In this document: piece after piece, positions 1 through 6,674 of the stretch
Position numbering within the stretch: the stretch's first letter is position 1
Layout: each line of letters begins with the position of its first letter
Assembly (NCBI GenBank): GCA_964481775.1
Contig: CAYZUX010000156.1
Span: forward strand, 1 to 14,928
Source: OLB16 sp964481775
Lineage (GTDB): Bacteria; Hinthialibacterota; Hinthialibacteria; OLB16
Reading direction: 5' to 3'
DNA: 14,928 bases
Position numbers and translations under genes: made by a program
Notes under the pieces: model-generated
What the model was told of the DNA's origin: nothing
Seen by the model: only the letters and a program-made list of their open reading frames with translations
Database searches by the model: none

Positions 1-1232
1 TTTCTTTCGTCCAGTTCAGGACCAACATACGTCGCTTTGTAACCCGCCTCCTCCACCACCTTCGAGATCAGGTCGGTCTCAATTGAGGTCCCCTTCGGTA
101 TTCCGACAACCGCTTGTCCTGTTCCGTGATTGACCACGACTTCACGCACATCGGGAACGCTTTCGATCGCCTTCCTGACCGTCACCGCGCAACCCTCGCA
201 GCTCATGCCTTCGATTCGGAAGATGACTCTATGAGTGTCGTGATTCTGAGAGACCGAACCGGCGCCCCCAAGAACCGCGCCGACATAGTTTGGGAAGAAC
301 ACGAAGGCCATCGCGAAGACAGTAACAATCCAAAGCATAATCTTATTGAGATTCCGCACCGACAATCGCTTGCCGCCATTCTTGCTGGAACAACAGGCAT
401 CGTCTTGGGGTGCCTCGCCGCAACAGGCATCGGTTTTTGAGTTCCTCGCATCCACAAGACCGCGAAGATTCGGACGATAGGTAATGCAGAACGCAGCACC
501 GAGAAAGGCGAAGGTTAGGGCAATGAACAGAGGGCGGTACTGTTCCAGTGTCGATGAAACCGCGACCCCTGATATCCCAAGCGAAATCAAAAGCAGAGGC
601 AGCCAGCAGCAAGCGGAGGAAAGAACAGCAGCAAGGAAAGTTCCTGCGATCGTCCAGCGACCAGCACTCGACGCGCGATGTCTGGCGGGATTGTCCAACT
701 CCGGTTCCGCCACATTGCAGTCCGGTGACGATTCGTCCCCATCCCCCGCACTCGCGCCAATCGCACTGGCAGATCCCTCAGAGTTTCTCTGCGCTTCCTT
801 GATGATCCGCAGGACATCCCCAAGGCAGCACGAACCTTTGGGGTTGGTTTCCTCGCACCGGTCGAGACCCGCGCGGCATTTCTCGGCTATGCTGTCCGGT
901 ACCGGTGAACTTCCCGTCTCCGCGACATCATGCTCGATCTCTTCGACTGTGTGACCGAAACAGTAACAAACGGTTCTGGGCGGCTCGGTTTCCTTGAGTC
1001 CGACGCGAACCGTAAGATCGGATTTGCCGAACGATTCGCCTTCACCCTCGGGAAAGTAAACCGTCTCGCAGGCCGGGTTTGCGCAGAAGCGGTACGGGCC
1101 CACGCTCACCGTTTGGCGTAGATCCGGTTTCAACAGGGATTGGAGGGTAATCGGTTTGACTGCTCTTCCACTGGTCCCACAGGTCGGGCAGTGGCCGCGA
1201 GCCGATTCTCCGGAACGATTCTCGGCGCTCAT
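1..1232 (-). CDS. CopZ-MerT-MerP fusion: heavy-metal (mercury) chaperone/transporter, partial
   Basis: The reading frame is open for 410 codons from an ATG at 1232 and leaves the window at base 1, so the C-terminus is missing. Residues about 15-140 match the CopZ-type zinc/[2Fe-2S] chaperone domain: CPTC at 15-18, YRFC at 47-50, C55, VCYCFGHT at 88-95, and NPKGSCCLG at 130-138. After an acidic linker (about 151-190) come MerT-like membrane segments: helix about 194-222 containing SACCW (206-210), helix about 234-251, and helix about 298-322. Two cysteine pairs (270-271, 280-281) lie in the MerT cytoplasmic loop. From about 333 follows a MerP/HMA domain with GMSCEGC at 342-348. Known MerT/MerP pass Hg(II) from periplasm to cytoplasm. 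The added CopZ domain is inferred to receive or buffer the metal. The ATG overlaps the merR stop (ATGA), so the two are probably translationally coupled. Fusion of all three modules in one chain is unusual. Confidence 0.88.
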   Translation of the reverse strand, partial: MSAENRSGESARGHCPTCGTSGRAVKPITLQSLLKPDLRQTVSVGPYRFCANPACETVYFPEGEGESFGKSDLTVRVGLKETEPPRTVCYCFGHTVEEIEHDVAETGSSPVPDSIAEKCRAGLDRCEETNPKGSCCLGDVLRIIKEAQRNSEGSASAIGASAGDGDESSPDCNVAEPELDNPARHRASSAGRWTIAGTFLAAVLSSACCWLPLLLISLGISGVAVSSTLEQYRPLFIALTFAFLGAAFCITYRPNLRGLVDARNSKTDACCGEAPQDDACCSSKNGGKRLSVRNLNKIMLWIVTVFAMAFVFFPNYVGAVLGGAGSVSQNHDTHRVIFRIEGMSCEGCAVTVRKAIESVPDVREVVVNHGTGQAVVGIPKGTSIETDLISKVVEEAGYKATYVGPELDER

Positions 1233-1639
1233 CGTTTTGTCTGGTCCTCCAGTTCGAGGTATTCGAGAATGGGACATTCCTCTGATGGTCCTCTTCCCAT
1301 GCACTTCGATGCCAATTGCGAAAGGGCTTTTCTCATCTTTCGAAGGTCGCGGATCTTCCAGTCGATCTCCTCGGTTTTCAGTTCGGCCTTTCGTTTCACA
1401 TCGGCGCACGTGGTCCCTCGGTCCACCCGAAGCGACAGAAGATCCCCGATTTCGGCAAGGGAGAAACCGAGAGATTGCGCTCTTCGGATGAAACGGATTC
1501 GGGCAACGGCTTCGGGCGGATACAGCCGGTATCCCGAGCGGGAACGCGGCGGTTCGGGGAGAAGCCGTTTCCTCTCGTAGAATCGAACGGTTTCGACTTT
1601 TACTCCGGCGTTCCGCGCAAGTCGTCCGATGGTCAGCAT
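1229..1639 (-). CDS. merR: MerR-type Hg(II)-responsive transcriptional regulator
   Basis: This is a 136-residue MerR-family activator/repressor. The N-terminal winged helix-turn-helix has TIGRLARNAGV at 3-13, ETVRFYERK at 16-24 and SGYRLY at 35-40, followed by AQSLGFSLAEI at 54-64. A dimerisation helix spans about 80-110. Three cysteines (C78, C113, C122) match the three Hg(II)-binding cysteines of Tn501 MerR, including the nine-step spacing between the last two. This supports a mercury sensor rather than a copper or redox one. I chose the ATG at 1639 because it begins the canonical MLTIG start and has an AGGAG site about 10 bases upstream; an in-frame start at 1681 would lie across the promoter. 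It is cotranscribed with the CopZ-MerT-MerP gene through a four-base overlap, and its own promoter carries a MerR operator, so autoregulation is expected. Confidence 0.93.
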   Translation of the reverse strand: MLTIGRLARNAGVKVETVRFYERKRLLPEPPRSRSGYRLYPPEAVARIRFIRRAQSLGFSLAEIGDLLSLRVDRGTTCADVKRKAELKTEEIDWKIRDLRKMRKALSQLASKCMGRGPSEECPILEYLELEDQTKR

Positions 1640-1663
1640 GGCCGGACTTTCTCCTTTCTCACA

Positions 1664-1694
1664 GTTTAAACCCGGTACCATAGTACAGAGTCAA
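1664..1694 (-). promoter_or_regulatory. MerR-regulated promoter and operator of merR and the CopZ-MerT-MerP gene
   Basis: On the minus strand, a -35 box TTGACT (1694-1689) is separated by exactly 19 bases from a -10-like TTAAAC (1669-1664). The overlong spacer holds the dyad CTGTAC-N4-GTACCG (1688-1673), the same GTAC-N4-GTAC layout as the classical mer operator between TTGACT and TAAGGT. A 19-bp spacer with a centred dyad is the hallmark of promoters that MerR proteins untwist. Transcription would start about 1657, giving a short leader to the ATG at 1639. Confidence 0.82.
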
Positions 1695-1708
1695 CCGACG
1701 TTTGCGAC

Positions 1709-1864
1709 CTATTTGTTCAGGTGGTGTCTGTTGGAGGAGAAAGGTGGTTCGAGCAGGAATCGTTCGATCCGTTTGATGATTTCCAGAGGTTTTTCGTCCA
1801 GGACAAAGTGACCGGCCTCAGGAACATAGTCGAAGGTCATCCGAACCGAAACATCCTGCCCGAT
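1709..1864 (-). pseudogene. 3' remnant of an alpha/beta-hydrolase (haloalkane dehalogenase/epoxide hydrolase-like)
   Basis: Only about 51 codons of recognisable sequence remain, from IGQDVSVRMTFDYVPEAGHF to the stop at 1709. DYVPEAGHF is the region around the catalytic histidine of alpha/beta hydrolases, followed by the usual last helix (KPLEIIKRIERFLLE). The nucleophile elbow and the rest of the fold are absent. Upstream the frame runs antiphase through the AhpD-like gene and is not coding there. The remnant begins about 38 bases after the AhpD-like stop codon, so an internal deletion probably joined the gene's end to its operon neighbour. It is non-functional as it stands. Confidence 0.7.
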
Positions 1865-1901
1865 CCAACACTTCCAGGCTGGACCACAAGATTTCCCAGA
1901 C

Positions 1902-2288
1902 TTACTGCGGCAGGATGTCACACGGGATGCGGAGAGAATCAGCGATGGCGTTGAAACTGGCGAAGAGTTCAAGAACCTCCTTCGCCTCGTTGATTTCATC
2001 CTTGGTCGCCCCCGCTCTTTGGGCGGCGGCTTCGTGCGCCAATGAGCAATACTCGCAATGATTTCCAAGAGAAATGACCAGAGCCAACAATTCCTTCGTT
2101 TTACGGTCGAGGCCTCTTTCCGAGAGCATGATTCTTTTAGCTCGGTCCCAGTTTTGTTCCATCCACTCCGGGTCGACCGCCGCCTGCGCCTTGAAGAAGT
2201 TCGGCACTATTCCGAAAGCCGATTCGATCTCCTCATAAACCTCCCTGGTCCTGCCCGTGGATTCCTCGAATGAAAGCAGTTTTCCCAT
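1902..2288 (-). CDS. AhpD-like/carboxymuconolactone decarboxylase-family peroxidase-type protein
   Basis: A 128-residue protein with the AhpD signature E-x11-C-x2-C-x3-H: E66, C78, C81 and H85, within KELLALVISLGNHCEYCSLAH. In AhpD the CxxC pair with the Glu/His relay gives alkylhydroperoxidase or disulfide-reductase activity. The single compact all-helical domain and its length fit the short carboxymuconolactone decarboxylase-fold family members, which form oligomers. The ATG at 2288 has AGGAG about 8 bases upstream. A TGTTACA-N15-CGTT promoter (2342-2367) ends about 54 bases upstream. An alpha/beta-hydrolase remnant follows directly. A cytoplasmic role in peroxide or thiol detoxification is inferred; the substrate is unknown. 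CMD-family genes are known typical neighbours and targets of ECF41-type sigma factors, which fits the promoter seen here. Confidence 0.9.
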   Translation of the reverse strand: MGKLLSFEESTGRTREVYEEIESAFGIVPNFFKAQAAVDPEWMEQNWDRAKRIMLSERGLDRKTKELLALVISLGNHCEYCSLAHEAAAQRAGATKDEINEAKEVLELFASFNAIADSLRIPCDILPQ

Positions 2289-2341
2289 GATCGACGGTCT
2301 CCTTTCGATAGTCCGGCTTGGTTCGGTTCAGCGTTACCTAA

Positions 2342-2367
2342 AACGAGCGTATGCTTGAGGTGTAACA
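2342..2367 (-). promoter_or_regulatory. ECF-sigma-like promoter P1 (AhpD-like gene)
   Basis: On the minus strand TGTTACA (2367-2361) is followed after 15 bases by CGTT (2345-2342), then TTAG. It begins seven bases past the stop of the MerA-like gene. A transcript would start about 2335, some 47 bases before the AhpD-like ATG. The same two boxes with the same spacing occur at 5673-5698, 9316-9341 and (16-base spacer) 10547-10573. Confidence 0.72.
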
Positions 2368-2373
2368 ACCCGG

Positions 2374-3930
2374 TCACCTGTGAAGGGCAAGGAGGAATCC
2401 CAGGATTCTCTTCCCGAACGGAGTCAAACGGGTCTTGTTGTAAGCGTCGCCGACTTTCCGAAACGCTTCCATCTGGGTGGGGTACGGGTGGATCGAAGAG
2501 GCGATTCTTGCGAGACTAACTCCATTGGTCATGGCCACAGAAACGGCTCCCATCATGTCTCCTGCGTGAGACGCCACAATGGTCGCCCCTAGAATCCGAC
2601 CCCTTTTGTCGGCATGGACACGGACGAAACCATTCTCCTCCCCATCGAGGAGAGCACGATCGACATCGTTCAGAGAGACTGTGAATGTTTGGTAGGAGAC
2701 GCCCTCCTTCTCAAGTTCATCGGAGGTCTTTCCGATATGGGCCAGTTCGGGTTCGGTGTAGGTGCACCAGGGAATGACCAGCGAACTCGCCTTGGCCCGG
2801 CCGAAAAACAGCGCGTTCCGGATGACGTTGCGCGCGAGGAAATCGGCAGCGTGGGTAAACTGATACTTCGAAGCCACGTCGCCCGCAGCGAAGATTCGCT
2901 TGTTTGTTGTTCGCAGCCGGTCGTCCACCCGAATGCCCTTGTTGGTGAATTCGACTCCAGCGGCTTCAAGGCCGAGACCCTCTACGTTGGGAGCGCGACC
3001 AACGGCTACGATGAGCCGGTCCACTTCAAGATTGTAGGGGATTTCGTGAGATTTAACCCAAAGCCGGATCCCGTTTTCGCCTTGCGCCACTTTGAGATTT
3101 TTCCCGCAACAGAGAAGTTTGACCCCGTCGCGCTTCAGGGAGGACTCGACGATGGAAGCCGCCTCGCGGTCGTCGCGGGGAAGGATGCCGTGCGCGGTTT
3201 CGATCAGATGGACGGCGCTTCCGAAACGGACGAACGCTTGCCCGAGTTCGCAACCGATCGGACCCGCGCCGATGATTCCCAACCTTTCCGGAAGCTCGGT
3301 CAATGTGAATACCGTTTCATTCGTGAGGTATTCAACCTGGTCCAGCCCCTCGATGGGAGGCGCCGCCGCGCGCGCCCCCGTTGCGACACAGGCTTTCTTG
3401 AAGCGAATCGTCTTCCCATCAATCTCGAATCGGTCCGGACTGCCAAACTGCCCGGAACCGATAAACACGTCGATTCCGAGCCCCGAAAGCCGGTGTGCCG
3501 AATCGTGATGGCTGATATCCGCACGAATACGGCGGACTCTTTCCATTACACGATCAAACCGAACCTCGATTCGGCCCTCTATCTCGATCCCGAAGTGGCT
3601 GATCTCGCGTACGGAGGAAAAGGCTCTTCCGGCCCGCAATACCGCTTTGGAGGGGACACATCCGACATTTAAACAATCCCCTCCCAGCAGATGCTTTTCC
3701 ACCAGGGCGACTCGCGCGCCCAGTCCGGCGGCCCCGATCGCGGCGACCAACCCGGCGGGTCCCGCGCCGATAACAAGTAAGTCATACTTCTCCTTGGGTT
3801 CCGGATTCGACCAATCCGGGGGGTGGACATGCTTTACCCAGCGCTGGTTGTGTGAGTCCCAAGGCGCCACACTGGGCAAATCTCCCATTCTCCAGATCTT
3901 GTTTTCGATACCATCTTTGCTAGACGACAT
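2374..3930 (-). CDS. MerA-like FAD/NAD(P)-dependent disulfide oxidoreductase
   Basis: A 518-residue class I pyridine-nucleotide-disulfide oxidoreductase. After about 48 unusual N-terminal residues come the FAD dinucleotide fold (YDLLVIGAGPAG, 49-60), the redox-active pair GGDCLNVGCVPSK (C86 and C91), the NAD(P) fold (LGIIGAGPIGCELG), the FAD-binding ATG and FAAGD motifs, and the dimer domain ending HPYPTQMEA with H481 and E488. It resembles proteins annotated as mercuric reductase. However, it lacks the N-terminal HMA domain and the C-terminal vicinal cysteine pair that true MerA uses to accept Hg(II), and ends in a plain basic-hydrophobic tail. It is therefore better read as a disulfide or quinone-type reductase of unknown substrate. 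It starts seven bases after the HEAT-thioredoxin gene; AGGAG lies about 16 bases from the ATG, longer than ideal, so the exact start is a little uncertain. Confidence 0.9.
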   Translation of the reverse strand: MSSSKDGIENKIWRMGDLPSVAPWDSHNQRWVKHVHPPDWSNPEPKEKYDLLVIGAGPAGLVAAIGAAGLGARVALVEKHLLGGDCLNVGCVPSKAVLRAGRAFSSVREISHFGIEIEGRIEVRFDRVMERVRRIRADISHHDSAHRLSGLGIDVFIGSGQFGSPDRFEIDGKTIRFKKACVATGARAAAPPIEGLDQVEYLTNETVFTLTELPERLGIIGAGPIGCELGQAFVRFGSAVHLIETAHGILPRDDREAASIVESSLKRDGVKLLCCGKNLKVAQGENGIRLWVKSHEIPYNLEVDRLIVAVGRAPNVEGLGLEAAGVEFTNKGIRVDDRLRTTNKRIFAAGDVASKYQFTHAADFLARNVIRNALFFGRAKASSLVIPWCTYTEPELAHIGKTSDELEKEGVSYQTFTVSLNDVDRALLDGEENGFVRVHADKRGRILGATIVASHAGDMMGAVSVAMTNGVSLARIASSIHPYPTQMEAFRKVGDAYNKTRLTPFGKRILGFLLALHR

Positions 3931-3937
3931 AATTGAA

Positions 3938-5029
3938 TCAGGGCTTTCTCCTCTCCGGGTGGACGAAACTGAAAGTGTCGGTTTCGAGCATCTCTAATGT
4001 TTGTTCGATGGTCGGACGGTCACCCCAGTACGTGCCGTAGTAGGCGAAACGTACGACGCCCTCTTTATCAACATAGATCGTGGAGGGACGGTTGATCCAT
4101 TCGTCGTGGACGATGAACTCCATGGGAGCGACATTGTACATCGCAGCCACGGAACCCGTTGCATCGACCAGATGGGGCCACCAAATCCCGACGTCGCGCC
4201 CTCCCGACATTCGGCCACACCGGTATTTATCGTGACACTCGATGGTGAAAACCTGAACGTTGTTCTTGGCGAAGCGTTCTTTGCTATCCAGCAGATGCGC
4301 GAACTCGACCTGGCACACCGGGCACCAGTCGGCGAAGATCCAAATAAGGAGGACCCCCTTCTCGTTTTTGAAATCCGATAACCGCCAGGTCTTTCCATCT
4401 GTATCCCGGAGTTCGAAATCGGGGGCCGGTTTTCCCACTTCCACCTGGTTGAAGGTCTTTTCGTCGAGACTCGCCCATTTCTTGGCCAGCTCCTTGTCGG
4501 CGAAAGCCCTCTGTTCGAGGCGGCCCAGGGCCAGTTCGGCGCGATGGCGCACGTGCTTGCTCGCGTCTTCTTGAGAAATCCTCGTCAATAGTTCCTTCCC
4601 TTCAGTGTATCCGATCTCTCCCAGCGCTTGGGCCGCCTGGCCACGCACGACCGGGTGATCGTCGTTTTCGAGGATCCGGACCAGGTCCGGCGCAGCGTCC
4701 TTGGCCCCGAGAATTCCCAGGGCCATCACGCAAACGTGGCGCACGTTCGATGAATCCCATTTCGAATTGGCAAGGTTTTCTCTAATGGAGGAGACACCGC
4801 TCTCTCCGAGTCGCACCAGATCACGAATCGCCAGGAGGCGGACTTTCCAAGCCTCATCAGTCATGTCTCCAACTCCCAGGTAACCGCTATTCTTGCTGAA
4901 ATCGTGATCTTTCATTCTCTGCAGGATTTGGGCGACCTTGTCAGCAGCGTCCTCGCCTTCCCCGACAGAGAAAGAAACCATAGTTGGGAGAAGCAGAGCG
5001 GTCATTAGGAACCTTAAACCTTTATTCAT
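3938..5029 (-). CDS. Exported HEAT-repeat/thioredoxin-fold (TlpA/AhpC-TSA-like) fusion protein
   Basis: A 363-residue protein with a Sec-type signal (basic MNKGLRF, then a hydrophobic run to about 22). Residues about 55-175 form HEAT/PBS-lyase-type helical repeats (for example VRHVCVMALGILGAKDAAPDL and VVRGQAAQALGEIG). From about 198 comes a redoxin domain opening KPAPDFELRDTDGK, with the active site WCPVC (C236, C239), a second pair of cysteines at 265 and 271, and a late RPSTIYVDKEGVV segment carrying the cis-proline region. TlpA-like domains reduce disulfides in the periplasm. The HEAT part probably binds a protein partner (inference). I prefer the ATG at 5029 over the one at 5050 because AAGGAG lies seven bases upstream and the signal peptide then starts cleanly. 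It lies immediately upstream of the MerA-like gene, which suggests an operon and possibly a redox relay, though they would sit in different compartments. Confidence 0.88.
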   Translation of the reverse strand: MNKGLRFLMTALLLPTMVSFSVGEGEDAADKVAQILQRMKDHDFSKNSGYLGVGDMTDEAWKVRLLAIRDLVRLGESGVSSIRENLANSKWDSSNVRHVCVMALGILGAKDAAPDLVRILENDDHPVVRGQAAQALGEIGYTEGKELLTRISQEDASKHVRHRAELALGRLEQRAFADKELAKKWASLDEKTFNQVEVGKPAPDFELRDTDGKTWRLSDFKNEKGVLLIWIFADWCPVCQVEFAHLLDSKERFAKNNVQVFTIECHDKYRCGRMSGGRDVGIWWPHLVDATGSVAAMYNVAPMEFIVHDEWINRPSTIYVDKEGVVRFAYYGTYWGDRPTIEQTLEMLETDTFSFVHPERRKP

Positions 5030-5109
5030 TGTTCTACTCCTTTGTTCCAATTGCTGTTAATCCTCTATTAACATTTCATAATTTCTGTTCATGGCTGAAC
5101 AGATTGATT

Positions 5110-5583
5110 TTACCGTTGAACAGTTACATACCCGCTCCCATTGTTGGCCGGAATGGATGGCGAAGACACCAGCTCCGCCACCTTTTCCGAGACGGCAGAC
5201 ACGCTGTTCCCCCGATATAGGATATTGCCGACTTGGTCGATGACCACAAAGGTTGGAAGCAAACTCACACAGTATGTTCGAATCGGTTTGGGGGATTGCG
5301 ACCAGGCGTGGACCTGCGACCAGGGATGGGGATACGAACAGAGGTAAATCCGACCCGGCGCCAATCGAAATGCCCTCAACGGAACTCGTCCGATAGGCAT
5401 TCGAGAAGCTATTATCTGCCACGTCGGGAGAGCTGTCACTTCAGGCGGCAATTTGCGGGGAATTGGCCGAATCGGTTTTGGCGAACCAGTCGCTTGCCTT
5501 TGGTAGGCTGGAGCCCCCCCCAAGATGAGGATTCCGATGACAACGTAGGTGGCGCGACCATTCATTTCCAAGGATGTGAACAA
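5110..5583 (-). CDS. Thioredoxin-like exported protein, possibly frameshifted
   Basis: The start is TTG at 5583, with AGGGAG about eight bases upstream and promoter P2 behind it. An internal ATG at 5565 (MNGRATYVVIGILILGG) begins a membrane anchor or signal peptide. The last third (SLLPTFVVIDQVGNILYRG) is the cis-proline strand and hairpin of a thioredoxin fold, followed by a helix. The middle (about residues 40-100) is arginine/proline-rich, has no CxxC, and does not look like a thioredoxin core. A neighbouring frame over the same bases gives LPLFVSPS, the kind of strand that normally precedes the active site. A run of eight G on the coding strand (5514-5521) sits just after the signal segment. 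Together these suggest one or more indels, real or from sequencing. A real gene start is well supported; an intact product is not. Confidence 0.5.
   Translation of the reverse strand: MFTSLEMNGRATYVVIGILILGGAPAYQRQATGSPKPIRPIPRKLPPEVTALPTWQIIASRMPIGRVPLRAFRLAPGRIYLCSYPHPWSQVHAWSQSPKPIRTYCVSLLPTFVVIDQVGNILYRGNSVSAVSEKVAELVSSPSIPANNGSGYVTVQR
5514..5521. repeat. Homopolymer of eight C (G on coding strand)
   Basis: An eight-base mononucleotide run lies inside the thioredoxin-like gene about 45 bases after its internal ATG. Such runs are frequent sites of sequencing error, slippage mutation or phase variation. Here it coincides with the point where the predicted protein stops looking like its fold family. 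Confidence 0.8.
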
Positions 5584-5672
5584 AAAGAGGTCTCCCTTGA
5601 ACCAAATTTGATCGAAAGACTGGGACGGGGCGCCATGTGAACGGTCCGCTCATCACAATCTTGGACATGCAA

Positions 5673-5698
5673 AACGTGGAGCCAGTAGCGATGTAACA
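5673..5698 (-). promoter_or_regulatory. ECF-sigma-like promoter P2 (thioredoxin-like, HEAT-thioredoxin, MerA-like unit)
   Basis: On the minus strand TGTTACA (5698-5692), then 15 bases, then CGTT (5676-5673) followed by TTGC. It begins about 22 bases after the stop of the first DUF3179 gene. Transcription would start about 5666, some 83 bases before the TTG start at 5583. The region 5584-5720 holds this promoter and the leader, with no other gene. Confidence 0.7.
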
Positions 5699-5720
5699 GA
5701 GCGTCGGGGCCGGACGACTT

Positions 5721-6674
5721 TCACTCTCCATCGTGGAGGAGTGGGTGCGCCACAATGGTTGTATTCTCCCCCCAGTGAGGAGCGATCGCAACTTCTGAGG
5801 ACGGCGCATCAACCCGTTCGCCTCCAGACACCACATCAACCCTTTCCCACTCCGTTGGCCTTTCGAAGTCCTGGCCCGGAGCGAGAACCATCGCGTTCGG
5901 GTATTGACCCCGGACTTCTCGCCAAGTGGTTTGCGCCCACAAATCTTCATCCAAGACCTTCATGGGGGTGTCGATCATGGGGCCAGAGACGCCCCTGCCG
6001 ATCGGAGGCCACCAGAGGCTTTCCGTTTCGCGATCCCACATGACGAAAGCGTTGCGACCGTACCATACTTCCGGGTCCCGATACGTGTATCCGCTCAAGG
6101 CAAAGGTATGGGTGTGGTCGTCGATGAGCCGGTCGTACACGGCCCCTAGGTCGGCGAGGATACAGTAGGCGGCGAATATCGGTCGTCCTCCCACCACGTC
6201 ATTCACGACTTCGTGGCGAGTTAGCAGATCGACAGGATAAACCTTGACCTCGTCCCCGATCTTCACGGCCAGAACTGGCGCTTCTTCATTCAGCCATGTG
6301 TTCGCGTCCTCCGCGCTTTGAAACTCGGGTTTGATCAACGCGGGAAAGGCTTCCCGGCCAATGCCGTAGTTCAGTTGGAGGGGATTGAGCCGAAACTCGG
6401 TGATATCGAAGTGGTCGCTCTCCTTCTCCCCTCCGTAAAGAAACCGCTTGTCGTTCTTGCGGATCACCCTCGAATCGCTTGCAGCTTCGTAAGCGAACCG
6501 GGCCTCAGCGAGAGAAGTGGGAGGATCTTCGGCGAAGCGAACGCAAGCCTCCCAAAATTCGGGATGAACATAAAGATTGATTCCAAAGGCTATTCCAGCG
6601 ATCAGTAGGAGCACGAGAATCGTGACGAAGGAGTTGCTGTTCCTTCGCGGCAAACCCAGGAACTCTCCGGTCAT
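5721..6674 (-). CDS. Membrane-anchored DUF3179 protein (variant without the CPLC cysteine pair)
   Basis: A 317-residue protein with one N-terminal transmembrane anchor (about 16-36) and a DUF3179 domain: LNPLQLNYG at 96-104, FPALIKPEF at 110-118, VYPVDLLTRHEVVNDVVGG at 145-163, then YCILADLGAVYDR at 170-182, and WDRETESLWWPP further on. Other DUF3179 proteins usually carry CPLC after the HE.VND segment. Here that is CILA, keeping only C171. The function of the family is unknown. The start is the ATG at 6674, which overlaps the stop of the bufC gene (ATGA), so it is translationally coupled as the last gene of the RiPP operon; longer starts would run back through bufC. It occupies the place where a DoxX-type membrane protein is often found in related operons, which hints at a membrane redox or metal role (inference). 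Confidence 0.87.
   Translation of the reverse strand: MTGEFLGLPRRNSNSFVTILVLLLIAGIAFGINLYVHPEFWEACVRFAEDPPTSLAEARFAYEAASDSRVIRKNDKRFLYGGEKESDHFDITEFRLNPLQLNYGIGREAFPALIKPEFQSAEDANTWLNEEAPVLAVKIGDEVKVYPVDLLTRHEVVNDVVGGRPIFAAYCILADLGAVYDRLIDDHTHTFALSGYTYRDPEVWYGRNAFVMWDRETESLWWPPIGRGVSGPMIDTPMKVLDEDLWAQTTWREVRGQYPNAMVLAPGQDFERPTEWERVDVVSGGERVDAPSSEVAIAPHWGENTTIVAHPLLHDGE

Noticed and set aside
961..975. GTAACAAACGG as a promoter inside the CopZ part
   Set aside because: Lies inside coding sequence and lacks a -10 box at the right spacing on either strand.
2058..2273. Plus-strand open frames across the minus-strand genes between 1 and 10519
   Set aside because: They have no ribosome sites or family signatures and are explained as antiphase shadows of the recognised genes; several long ones lie opposite the MerA-like gene.
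5030..5109. Separate promoter for the HEAT-thioredoxin gene
   Set aside because: The 80-base gap has no copy of the shared motif and no convincing -35/-10 pair; readthrough from P2 is simpler.
5121..5127. GTTACA on the plus strand as another ECF promoter
   Set aside because: No CGTT follows at 15-16 bases and the sequence points away from any plus-strand gene.
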